From contig JADIIX010000012.1 in the NCBI GenBank assembly GCA_027604505.1, forward strand, positions 1 through 64,000: a DNA stretch of 64,000 bases. Direction: 5' to 3'. Position numbers and translations under genes: made by a program. The notes beneath the pieces are model-generated. The model was not told the origin of the DNA and made no database searches. It worked only from the letters and a program-made list of their open reading frames with translations. Below are positions 35,775 to 46,997 of this stretch, one piece after another. This DNA comes from Gonapodya sp. JEL0774. Taxonomy: Eukaryota > Monoblepharomycota > Monoblepharidomycetes > Monoblepharidales > Gonapodyaceae. The first letter of the stretch is position 1, and every line of letters begins with the position of its first letter.

Positions 35775-38700
35775 CTATGTGGAAAACAACTCCTGCCTGT
35801 GCCCTCCGTTCGACGCTTCATCTGTGTTGGCTCGTGAAAGGGAATGCGCGGGGTAATACCTTCCCATCTCCTCCTCCCGGGCTAGGACAAGCTTTTCCAA
35901 CAGTCCCACGAGGTGTTCGGGAGATTCGAGGTAAGACCTAGCCTCCGTACTTTTCTTTCCCACTGTGGCTGTGAATGCCGTAGGAAGATCTCGCAGATAG
36001 GTGAACAGGGATTCGTCAGCTTTCCCGTCTACCGTAGGTTAAAATCTCCCCTTAGCACATCAGAATCACCGTCCATTAAGTCTTCATCACTCACCACCAA
36101 CGCAGAGCACAAATCCAACATCCGTAATTCCAATATCTTTCAAAATTGTTTTCGCCGCCAAAGCTTTGTCAACCAATGATGGCCGCAACTCCAGCGTTTT
36201 GTCGCCGAGAATGACGGAAACGGGCATCCGAGCCAACAATTTCTCGAGATTGAGCTGAAGCTCCGCAGCTTGCCAGCTTTGAGGAAGCGTTTGGTGTCAG
36301 AATTTGTTTGGCTAGCGGCCTTGCAGAGATTCTGCTGGCTCACCTTCCAAATTCCGGGTCCGCATTTCGATAGTGCCAGGTGATGTTAACCTCCTTTTCT
36401 TCAATGAAGCTGTTCGGTGTGCGTTCGGTGTAGTGCTGGAACAAGGGTCTGAGGACGTCCCTCCAGGAGGAATCCACCTTGTCCACATGCGAGAGCCACC
36501 CATCCGGATCTCTGCGAACAAACTGCGATTTTCTGTCGTTAGCAGTAGAGAACATAGTACCTGAGGGACTTCCTAGATGAGAAGACCCAGAAGGTGACCG
36601 CCCGTGAAGGTGCATCCGACCATTTCCAACAGCAGTGGAGTTGGAGTTGGAAGGAACCGATCGAGTACCCGAGGAGACGGAAAGAGCGTCCGGTCCTTCT
36701 GGGTTCGAATCATCCACCTCGGATTCGTCGTCTTCACTTTCGTGCAGCCCAATCGTCATTGCGTCCTCTTCCTCTTCGATGAATTTGCAAGGGTGTCGAA
36801 CAAAGCAGCCATGCCTAAAGGTGGCGACTTAAGCACACGATTTCGCGCCAATAGTTTCTCACCAATACTCACTCTGCGCTCAGTCCGACCCCGGTGTCGC
36901 CGAACCAGCGGACGAGATTGGGCCTGTCTCTACCACTGAGAACATACACGTACACGTCAGGGATGTCATTCAAACTTCGAAGCAGGCTGTGAACCCTATC
37001 GGTGGGTTGGGCGTCCTCTGGCAGATTCTGCGTTTTTGTGAGCGTTCCGTCGTAGTCAAGGAACAGCACTTTCTTGCCCGCCGACGATGTAAACTTGGAG
37101 ATAACAGTAGACTGGTCTAACGGAGGGAGTGCTTTCGTATTCGTTTGTCTTGCTGACACACGCTGGAGCTCTAGTTGCCAAAGAACTCTTGTTTGATCCA
37201 TCCTCGCAACTGTTGAGCGACGGATCCGGCAACACCCACCGCTCACAAAAGTCTCCCCCCAAAATGATGCTGTGAACTTGGAAACATACCGGTAGAGCTT
37301 GTCGTGATTCTGTTTCCGGAGTTCGGGAGTCATGGTCAAGGCTTCGTAGAGAGCATTGGCGATCTCATCCGTGTTCCATGGGTTTATTTTGATTGAACCT
37401 GAAAGGAAGACGGTCTAAGCTTAGGTGAGCAGCTCATGTGCATGATTGAGCTACAACTAACCGTTGAGGCTTTGCGCAGCACCAGCGAATTCCGACAAAA
37501 CCAGAACACCGTGTTTGTCCCTTTGCGAAGCAATGTACTCATAGGACACCAGATTCATGCCTTGCAAGTAGCGGTAAGGGGGTGAATAAACAGGAGTCCG
37601 CTCAAATCTGGAGGGAGAGGTCCACTCACCATCCCTGTGATAGGTTCCAAATTTGCCCCCGAACACAGATCCGGTCAGAAATCAACGCGAAATATTTAAT
37701 GCATTGAAGACAAACCTCGTGGAAGAGATAAGGCAAGTGTCGGCAATGCTGTAGAGAGCGACAAGCTCATCAAAGGTCACGGATTTGTGCATGAAGTGGA
37801 TGGGCATATAGTCGACGGACCCTACGTGCAGTGACAGATGTCTGGAAAATGCCATAGACAATTGAAACAAACATTGCCTCTCACCAAATCTGCCGTTGAT
37901 CCTCCCCACAAGCTCATTCACGATATGACGGAGGTTCTGGTACTCTTGAACGTCTTGACGAGATGGCACTGCCACCTGTACGAGCACCAGCTTGCCCACA
38001 TACTCTGGATGTCGCTCCAGAAGGAGCTCGATAGCATGAAGCTTTTGTGGAACACCTTTTATATAGTCCAGTCGATCCACTCCTACGACAACCTTCATGC
38101 CTTCGAATTTGGATTCGAGCTGGGATATACGGTTCTTGATAGCTTCGTTCTCCAACGCCTTATAATACCGTCCCAACAGCGTTAGAGTGAAAAGGGAGTA
38201 CCTCTCCTGGTGTGACTAACATACCTCGACAAATTTGTGCGTGTCAATTCCAATAGGCACTGCGGCGACTTCGACGAACCGGCCGTCGACTTCGACACCG
38301 TTTGGCATGGCCGAGACGGTAAGAATGCGGGTGCATGAGGATAGGAAGTGTCTGACGTAATCATAAGTGTGGAAACCGACAAGGTCGGCGGAGAGAACAC
38401 CTTGGAGAACTTGCTTGCGAACGGGAAGGATGCTGTTACAAAGAAGACGACATCAGGATTGGGTAAGAAGTTGTTGAAGGGGTGGGGAATTGTCAGTTTC
38501 AAAGAACAAACGAACCGGTAGACTTCAGAGCTTTGTGATTTGAGGGTGGTTGGATAAGGGTGTCAATACATGTTTTCAAAAAAGTACACGTCTTGTTGAT
38601 GACGTCACCTCGGAAACGGAATGTGAAGGAAAAACCCAATTTTCACATTGTCAAGCTTGTCTCCCCTTGCTGTTCTCTCCGAAATCCGCTTTCGCAACAT

Positions 38701-39661
38701 TTCAGGAAGGAGCATGAGATGGTAGTCGCTGAAAAGGCAAATAGTCGAGTCCGATAGCTGCATGATAAATAACTAACCGAGACTTACTGCACCCATACGA
38801 GATCTCCGTCCTGAAGGATGTCTGCAATAGAATCTGCGAATTGTTGGTTTGCCTGAGTGTACGCATCCCAATAATCCTGGTTAAAATGTATCTCTCCCGG
38901 CTAAACGGTCGAAAATATTTTGGAAGGTGAGAAAATCAGGCTGCAGGAAGTCTCGCGGCGGAACGTACGTAATAGTGGAACAGAGGCTGATTGGGAGAAT
39001 AACGTCAGTCGACCATACAGATGTGACCGGCATAACATCTTTCATACGACGTACCCAAAGAATGGAATTAGAGAATCCATTGTAGTGCAGATCCGCGATA
39101 GCATCTGGGATGAAGATTGGCAGGCAATTGTACTCGACCATGAGTGCGCCCCGAACAATGGCTTGCTCTGCAGGGGAAAAGTCGGCACCTAGTAACAGTG
39201 ATGTATGCAAGTTAGCACTGTGTGAAGATAACACGAAGGAACAAAGGAGCTAGAATGAAATTCCCGTAGAACAAAAGGTACGTTCAAGCCGCACAACCTC
39301 TAGTTCCCACAGTTCTTAAAATTCGCTTTCGCTATGACAGGAAATCGGCAGAAGAATCCACATTCGCAGGCCGCGGGAATGTGCGCTCACCAGGCCAGCC
39401 AATCCAAAGCATTTGGTCCCTGAGCTGTGGACTCTTGGAGCGCACTCCCTCGAGTGCGCTCACCAGTCCTCCAGAAGACATTTTGTATTTCCATGAGCCT
39501 TCTGGAGTCGATGTAATTGTTACGGGTAAACGATTCGATACAACCAGGAGTCGTTGTGGTGTTGTTGTGCCGAGGGGGCTATCGCGCACCCCGTCAGCTT
39601 CTACGGGTTTCGCATCGTGTACTGTGGGTATCTTGATGTCGATGACTGGTGCAAGCTCCAT
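35775..39661 (-). CDS. Bifunctional trehalose-6-phosphate synthase/phosphatase
   Basis: Joins glucose-6-phosphate and UDP-glucose to trehalose-6-phosphate, and probably dephosphorylates it. The N-terminal GT20 domain has [40 protein letters not shown] (on an 18-nt exon), [48 protein letters not shown] and [11 protein letters not shown]. The C-terminal HAD phosphatase domain has [12 protein letters not shown] with the nucleophile Asp, [37 protein letters not shown] and [12 protein letters not shown] Ser-rich insert of about 80 residues interrupts the phosphatase half. The first ATG in frame is at 39661 ([10 protein letters not shown]); the open frame continues upstream without ATG. Fused TPS/TPP proteins are usual for fungal Tps2/Tsl1 types and for plants. 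Here both active sites look intact, so true bifunctionality is plausible. Confidence 0.9.
38969..38986 (-). other. 18-nt microexon of trehalose synthase gene
   Basis: Encodes exactly PLFHYY. It is flanked by acceptor CAATCAG and donor GTACGT, phase 0 on both sides. It restores the universally conserved trehalose synthase string LW-PLFHY-x-PGE, because the exon before ends SNSILW and the one after begins PGEIHF. Confidence 0.85.
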
Positions 39662-40573
39662 CGTGCCGGACGAGAGAGGGGGAGAAGCGCGAATTTCGCG
39701 GTGGTTGATATGAGGAGGATAGGAGGATTCTTGGGATTGTTTCCGAGATTCACTGAGTGGGGAATCGGGATGGAAAGTTGGAATTTTGCGCGACCAGTAC
39801 AATAAAGATGCCGTGGAATATGAAGGAACTCAGGTGGAGTCACTGTTACGTAGGACCGGTGGAAACAGCTCGAAACCTTTTTTTCATCAAATAAAAGCAC
39901 CGCCTCAAACCCTTTTCCCATCGTGACGTATTTCCAACCCGCAAACGACAGTTATGCAGAGAGATACCCATACGCAGTCTTGACGATGCATCTGCTACTT
40001 CGGAAATGAGTGGATTATGTATTCGGCATTCTATAGTAGATGCACTGTACCTGTCCCGCCCTCATTCCCCTCATCTCCCCGCATTCACGCAACCCAGAAA
40101 TCCTGCAACGAAACATACTTTCTGTAATCTCCAGGTTGCTTTGAATTATTTCCGTGCAATAGAGTGTTTCATCCAAGAACTCTCATTCACAATATATTGT
40201 TGGGACATTCCGTTTTGAATCCATGCGGCAATCCGTTGGGATGACGTGTAGTCTAAGGCAATTGACGAGGATGGGGTTGCACGAGCGTGGGTTGTTCCAA
40301 GTCCGTGCGTCAATGGCACCAAGCAGAACACTAGCTGCCTCATATCGTCGTGTCAGTCCGAAGATGCAGAAAGTGGAAGCGGGGAACAAACTTTTACTTA
40401 ACGGCAACCTCGGTGAAGCATCCTTTGTTCATTTGCAGAAACTGATTGCGGTCCGTTGTCCATAGCACGAGTTGGCGCTGAGTGTGGTGGCGGAGGTGAC
40501 CGCCCAGTGCACCAACCAAGAGTGATTTGTACATAATACATTGGTTTTAAATCGATTGCACGCGTCGTGTACA
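39662..40573. other. Intergenic spacer (trehalose gene promoter side)
   Basis: 0.9 kb between the trehalose gene start and the beta-adaptin stop. Short open frames only. It should carry the promoter of the trehalose gene; no stress-response element can be named with confidence. Confidence 0.45.
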
Positions 40574-43500
40574 TTAGTAATGTAGGATGCCATCTAGAGC
40601 TTGTTGGAATGACGGAACAAGATGCGCAGCGGTTGTCTTCACTGCGAGTTGTGGAGGTGCGGCAGGGTCCACAACCAGCTCCATCAAGAAAGAGGTTCCG
40701 TCGGGTAATCTTGCTGACGAATATACGTGAGTCTAAATGATGAACGGTTTAAGCCGTTGAAGATTTCAACCTGAACCCGGCACCGATCACTCACTTTACT
40801 TTCAATTTGCCTCTCTGCGACTGCAAAAACGTTATTTGTAACCAGTCGGTTTCGCAAGGCGTCCCCGGGTGCAAGTGAAATGGGCGAAAGTACGGATTTC
40901 CACTCATTTTGGGGAGGTATGTCCTCCTTCCACATGCGAAGCCAAAGAGATTGTTCAAGCTGACCTTGCTCTGTCAGCAAGATATGAATTGGTACAAGTG
41001 CCGCGAAATAAAATATGCCGACGTTGTTCTTGACGGCAACTAACGCGCAAAATGTCATTGTTCCCCCTGCCAGAGCTGATTGCGTGAACAGTCAACGCAC
41101 CTTGCAGCATGTTCACCGGGTTCATAGCCTGAGGTAGACCTCCTACACTTAAGCGAAGTGATGCGTCTATACTCGTGTTAGGAAATAGTGGTCCTCGAAT
41201 GTCCAGGGGTCCACCGGGAACAATAGCAAAGCTGATGGGAACGAAAAAGCATCTGAGCAAATCTAATTTCTGGATTGTGCTTCATCTTTCTCACCTATTC
41301 TTGTTGAACTGGATGGCAAAGTCACTGAGTGGCTGAAGTGCTTTGTTTGTGAAGGTCATATCCATATACATTTGTCCTTGTCGCCGAGAGAACTGTCCAC
41401 CAGAAAACGTTTAATAATTCTCTCGGAAACATCCAGCAAAACGCATTCAGGCACTCACTGTCCCCGAAATCTCCATCCCCTTCCCGTTCTGTGGGTTCAA
41501 CCAAAGCGTTTTGGGTGGTACGTACCCCTGCTGTACAGAAAGCATCGACAAGTCCGATAGCGGGTTCTTTTGAACCCCAATAGCTGCCGCAGGAGAGACG
41601 GTCCCGAGATTGCCAAAGGGTTGTTGAGCACCCAGAGGGTTTCCTGGACCGACTGCAAGTGTGACTGGCTGAATGCCCCCTATTAATGAAGGTGCGGAAG
41701 GTCCACTGTTTGCAGGAGGGGTCGGTTGTATACTTTGTGTTTGTTGTGGAGGTGGCACCAGAGACGCCAGAGGATTGGAGAGCAACGTCGAGGGAGGTGG
41801 TACATAAGATGATTGTGGTAGGGATTGCGGTTGCATCAAAGGGGTGCTCTGTTTTGGCGTCGATGAAAAAGGAGTTTGCGACGAGTACGGGGTCTGAGAT
41901 TGAAGACCAAGCATTGGGGACGGAGATTGGCTGGATGGCTGAGACTGTCCCCCAAATGCATTATTCAGTGAGTCAGCGATTGGGTTTGGCTGGCTTGGTG
42001 ACAGCTGCATCTTCGCCATACTGTTGACAAGAATTGGGCTGCTTCCTTCCCCAGTGATAGCCGAGTCATAGAGCTGACCGCCGATATCCCCACCCATAGC
42101 TTCCCCATCTTCCATCCCGAGGTCCAAAAGGTTGGTCTCCCCCCGCATTCCCCCTCTACCAAGAATACCGATGTCGTTGGAGTATGGGTTGGCAATCGAA
42201 GAATTCTGGTAAATGTTCGTGGTGCTTCACGCAATCAATGTTCACTCGATAAGTCCGTCGTGCCTACAACAAATGAATCCCCAGAGGCGCGCATCTCACC
42301 CTTTGTTCGATTCAAATTGATCTAACGGCGCAACTTTGCGAAGGGGGTTCAATGCATGTGACGGCTGAAGTCTTCTGGGCTTGATTCCGCCGATGAAGGC
42401 GGTGGGCAACTTGTGATAAATGGACGACAAGCTGGACACGTAGAGGATCAAGTCATCGAGGAAATCGGGGTCAAGATTGTCTGTCTCGGTGGAGATTGGA
42501 GGCCTCTCGCTCAGAACAATTTGCTTGGAACAATAAAGAATAGCCCATATGAGATGAGATTAAATGGTGTCTTTAACCAAAGAAATTGGTCCTCCACTCT
42601 CACCTTAGCAGCCACTGGGTCCGTCGACAACATCCGCCAATATATAAATGCTCGATCTCGCAGTTCAGGGTTGTCGATATCTTCCGTCGCCCATTTCAAA
42701 ACCTTAGGCACAAGGTCCTGGCCGGCGGTTGGTCTTTTTATAAACAGCTTCACAATAGCCGTCAACAGAGAGAGTTGAACCTGTAAGTTACGCAGAAAGC
42801 AATACACGAAATTTGTCCAGTCTTCTTTCAATCGAAGCAGAAATCCTCGAACCTCCGGAGGTTCCTCCTTGAATGGCTCCAAGAAAGAGTCCAGTAACTC
42901 GTGTGCGTTTTCGATACGGTCAGCGTACTGGCCAATAATCCAAATCATGCTGGCCTTGGCCTCGGACTCATCCAGACTGTCGAGATTCTCGCATAGGGTG
43001 GCAATGATGGATTCATACCTGCGAATCAGTTGGTACCAATTAAGACATACTTCACCCAGACGAAACGTCCCGATACAACCCACCGGTTGGGGTACTTTCG
43101 GAAGATATCCTGAATGTGCACAAATATCTTCAGACGTTAGTTGGAAACTCTCGTCAGCGGAGATTTCAAACGCACGCACCTTGATAACCACAATAGCTTC
43201 TTGCACAACGTAATTGACCTTCGTCCTGATCAGCTCCACCAATGTCTGGATGCATCTGTCGGCGGCGGCCTCGATTTTGATGGCGCAACGTCCTATAGAC
43301 CGCACAGATTTCCGCACGAAGTCTATATCTACTTCCGATGAATACCTAAAGGATCGTGCGGACAAGGGGTGAGTGGCAAAGAGGCAGAACATGCCGGAGC
43401 CACACTCACTCTCGGAGTTCCGACAGCACCTGCTCCACATTGTTCTCGTTTGCCAATCTAATAATAATCTCAAGCTTCGCCATTTTAACGTAGATGGGGT

Positions 43501-44924
43501 CGTTGTACTTGCAAAAGAAAACTTTCATCTCCCCCTTCAGGAAATCAGGTTTCTTTTGAATAATGAGGAGGATGTTGCGAAGTGCGACATACTGGACCTC
43601 GGGTCCATTGTGGAGAAGCGTAACTGATTTAGTCAGCCATCGTGAGTTGCAGACAGCCATTTGTGAGCGAGCAGTTATGTGACAGTAACTCACTGAGAGG
43701 TGGAGCCAACTTCCGGAAGAGGGAGTTTACAGTCTCCTCCTTCTGGATATAATTCATGAGGTAGAGAATTACTTTCACGGACGAGAGTACCACGGCCGAG
43801 TTAGCGTGTTGAAGGCGAGGGACAACTCGCTCAGCAAGGAGCTCGGCATCCATTGTTTCCTGAGGGGTATGGAACAGAAGTGCTTCCAATATGTAGACTT
43901 GACACCACCTGCAATGAAAGTATTAAACTTAAAGATATGCTGGTAGCTTCAAAGCACTGGCCCTGCGCTCACTCATTGCAGTCGTTGATTGCTGTCATCA
44001 GTTTGTTTGCCATTGCACCGTCAATCACCAACTCAAACCTCTCCGAGCGCTCTGCGATCTCGGAAAGAATTGCAACAGCATTTGCAACGACCTGGTAATG
44101 GGAGACTGTTAAATTGATCTGTAGTCCAATACTCAAATGACTCGACTCACTGTCGCGTTTGAATCATTCAACAGCTCCTTGACACTATCCAAAAACCCCT
44201 CCCGCTCCACCAATTGTGGATCGTGCATTTCCAGCTTACCAACGCATATGGCCGCTGTTTTCTTAACATAAGGGTCCGAGTCCTTCAGGCATCGGTGAAG
44301 GGGATCAGCGAGTTGGTCGATGATTTTGTCCACATTGATGTATGACATGGTGCGGATAGCGAGTGCGCGGATGAGAGGATTCGTATCTCCAGCATCCTAA
44401 AGACCAGTCGGTTCACCGGATGATTCAAAGTTTCCAACAGGTGGTGTTGGTGCGTGAAAGAGACGAGATTACTCACTCGTACGAAAGAGTTCACTGCCAT
44501 AACAGCCATATCCGGTTTGCTTTTGGCGTAATGAATCAAGTACAGGTACACCATCTTCTTGACTTCCAGCACTGGTATTTGCATGCAGGATATTACGTCT
44601 GTGAAGAGTGGGGACATGTCGTTTCCCATAGTCATATTGGCGACGATCTTTTTCATTGCAGTCTTCTTCCGGAGAAATTTGAGGTCCTTCTTGTCCGTTG
44701 CGAGCTCTTGCCGCAGCTCCTGGATTTTGCCTGTATGAACGCGTGGGCAAGCGCCATGTGGTTCGGTTCCAGCGAGCACGAGAGAATGGACAGCGTATGC
44801 GGAGAATAGTTCGAGAGCAATGGCGGTTACCAATAAGAGTTTCCATAAGCACCTGATGCTGCAGTTTCAATCGGCAGAGGGGACATAAGCTCTCACCCCG
44901 CTGGAAATACTTGGCATCCCCCAT
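40574..44924 (-). CDS. Beta-adaptin, AP-1/AP-2 clathrin adaptor large subunit
   Basis: Large subunit of the clathrin adaptor heterotetramer that sorts cargo at the trans-Golgi/endosome (AP-1) or plasma membrane (AP-2). Exon 1 is 28 nt (MGDAKYFQR). Trunk solenoid motifs follow: [146 protein letters not shown] (26-nt exon), [17 protein letters not shown] and [18 protein letters not shown] Gln/Pro/Ser-rich hinge of about 200 residues contains NLLDLG, resembling a clathrin box. The C-terminal appendage ends with [13 protein letters not shown]. The N-terminus resembles fungal AP-1 beta more than animal AP-2 beta, but one beta may serve both complexes. Confidence 0.92.
43084..43109 (-). other. 26-nt internal exon of beta-adaptin gene
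   Basis: Encodes DIFRKYPN plus the first two bases of Arg, between acceptor CATTCAG and donor GTGGGT. It reconstitutes the conserved adaptin string [21 protein letters not shown], with phases 0 in and 2 out that match both neighbours. Confidence 0.85.
44897..44924 (-). other. 28-nt first coding exon of beta-adaptin gene
   Basis: ATG and MGDAKYFQR plus one base, followed by a GTGAGA donor. It joins in phase 1 to the exon starting [10 protein letters not shown]. This N-terminus is typical of fungal beta-adaptins. Confidence 0.85.
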
Positions 44925-45107
44925 CGTGGGATTAGAATTGCGAGCAAAAACGGGAGGATTGAATCAGGCAGAGAAGCACAGGGGGATGAATGCAACCTTC
45001 TTATGTGTCCAATGAATTGGTGGCGTTGTAAATTCACAACTTTCCAGTATTGGGTTGCCCGCTGTGTAGTGGCAGTCACACATTTCGGTGGACTCAAATT
45101 TAATCAA

Positions 45108-46263
45108 TCAAGAATCTATTTCCACGTACGCGCTACTGATGGCAATCACGTCTACCCGTTCTACAACTCGCACCTGAAAGAAAATTTTGTTCCCTTCTCG
45201 CCACATTTCAGTGCGCAAGGTCTCCCCTGGGAACACAGGTTTTGAGAACCGTACCTGGTTTGGGAAATGAGTTTATCATTTGTTGGTAAAAGCTGCAAGC
45301 ATTGGTGCCAGATCGGATACACGACATGAAAATACCTTGATTTGTTTGAATTTGCTGACATCTCCCCCACAGAACTTCTGCAGTACTGCCTTCCCTGCAA
45401 TTCCAAACGTGCACAGCCCGTGCAAGATGGGCACATCAAATCCTCCTTTCTTGCTCTCTTCTGGATCCACGTGCAGTGGATTCACATCGCCACTCAAACG
45501 GTAGAGTACCGCCTGCTCCTCCGTTGTCTTGGTCTCGACAACCGCATCTGGTTCGCGGGAGGGAACGTCGTCGTTACGGTTAAAGGGGTGGTCGCCTTCC
45601 AAGCTTTTGTGACCACCAAAACCCCCGAGACCACGGATGAAGAGGTTGAAATCGGCGGTGGCGAGAAGCTTGCCAGAGTCAAGGTCCTTGGACTCAACAG
45701 ATACGATCACAGCGGCCCCTTTACCCTTGTCAAGGATATCGAGTACTCTCGCAGTAGAAGAAACTTTCGCCGTCGGTGGGATTGCTGAGTGAAGGGTTAA
45801 TAACTGTTCTCCGTGGAGGAGCATCATCTGGTAGTGCAAATGTGAAAACGCAGTTGAAAATGAAGACTGAATCGAGGTTGTGCGTTTAAACTCCTCCCCA
45901 TTCCAATTTCTCACCGGATTGTATTTAGGTAGGAAGTTGTTGAAGTTCTTTTCCCACATTGCTGCGAAGGCTGGGATGACGGCATATGTCGGGAGCACTT
46001 TGAATCCAGACGCGTTCTCGTAGACGAGATCCAGCTCCGTTCGTTTGGCGCCGACACCAAGAGCGCTGAATGACCGTAGAGACGTAAATTGAATTTCGAC
46101 ATGAGTGTACATGCAAATCAGAGTAAGCCTTCGACGTGCTGTCGCGGACTTGTGCGTTTGAGACGATTACCCACTATAAGATCACATCACGCGGTGCGTG
46201 GGTTGTCTCGGTCGTATTGATGCCTTTTTCACGAGCTCCGGCGACGTCGATGGAGGTGGTCAT
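45108..46263 (-). CDS. 2-enoyl-CoA hydratase 2 (MaoC/hot-dog, MFE-2 type)
   Basis: Hydrates trans-2-enoyl-CoA to (3R)-hydroxyacyl-CoA in beta-oxidation. Three exons are visible. The first is a short one from Met 46263 ([14 protein letters not shown]) to RDVILY. A long one runs from [18 protein letters not shown] through HGEQLLTLH to [16 protein letters not shown] and [15 protein letters not shown] last exon runs from [19 protein letters not shown] to EIDS. The catalytic Asp/His of the hydratase-2 motif (GDxNPLH) are present. Length (about 320 residues) fits a stand-alone double hot-dog hydratase without the dehydrogenase domains of fungal Fox2. The C-terminus is not a PTS1 tripeptide. Divergent from the dynein gene. 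Confidence 0.88.
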
Positions 46264-46997
46264 GGAGCGTTTTGGAGGGAGCACCCAACGAGGGAAAGCT
46301 GCGTTATAGGCTAGATAGGGGACCACACGATCGCAACGGAAACAGGACGGAATGATATTTTCAACGGCAAGAGAGGCGCGAGACGCGCCAGGTGCAGTGA
46401 GTCGAAGTATTTTGGGTGATGGAACGTCAGCAGTCGCTGCCAATTGGCCCCCGAATCGCAGGCCACAGGCCGGGACACCCCACAGTTGCACCTTCACGTG
46501 CTGTATTCGGCCCCTGCCTTTCTCTACTTTTCATATTTAAGTATTCTCGAGAATGCGGGAACTTCCTCCGTTCGGAACTTCTCCTCAAATCAAAAGATTT
46601 TGGAGGGGGAGGACGGTGACATGCTCTGCCACTTAAACAGAAAGCCCTATCCTTCTGAAAGTAATAGTTGGCAGATTATGTAACAGCGGCAAGTTGTGCC
46701 CTCTCCAATTATCGTACAGTCATCGTACTATTATCTTTCTTAGAGTGAAACATGCTGGAACTGACAAAAGGCAACATTTGGGATCCTTCCGCATATGAAT
46801 GTCAATGATTTGAGTGTTCTTGATGAAAGCGCGAATCCACTTGCCCCCAGGTGTTCGCGATAAGTAAAAGCCCACTTCCAGCCGGCACCCGATCATCCAA
46901 GGTACACAACCTCCTCGACCCGTCAAAAACTGACGCTCGGCGCCACAGCTCCGATTTCCAAACCCGTCCACACGACTGCCGCCGTCCCGGCTTGATC
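46264..46997. promoter_or_regulatory. Divergent promoter region hydratase / dynein
   Basis: 734 bp between two divergent start codons. It contains a palindromic CCAATTGG at 46440-46447, giving a CCAAT box on both strands, closer to the hydratase. No clear RFX-type X-box was seen near the dynein start. Function of these sites is inference. Confidence 0.4.

Noticed and set aside
36701-36711. GGTTCGAATC resembling the T-loop of a tRNA B box
   Set aside because: It lies in the coding exon of the trehalose gene phosphatase insert, and no acceptor stem, D-arm or A box surrounds it.
39659-39802. N-terminal extension of the trehalose gene to 39802
   Set aside because: The frame upstream of 39661 is open but begins at a TTG with no ATG, so the first ATG (39661) was used. 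An additional upstream exon cannot be excluded.
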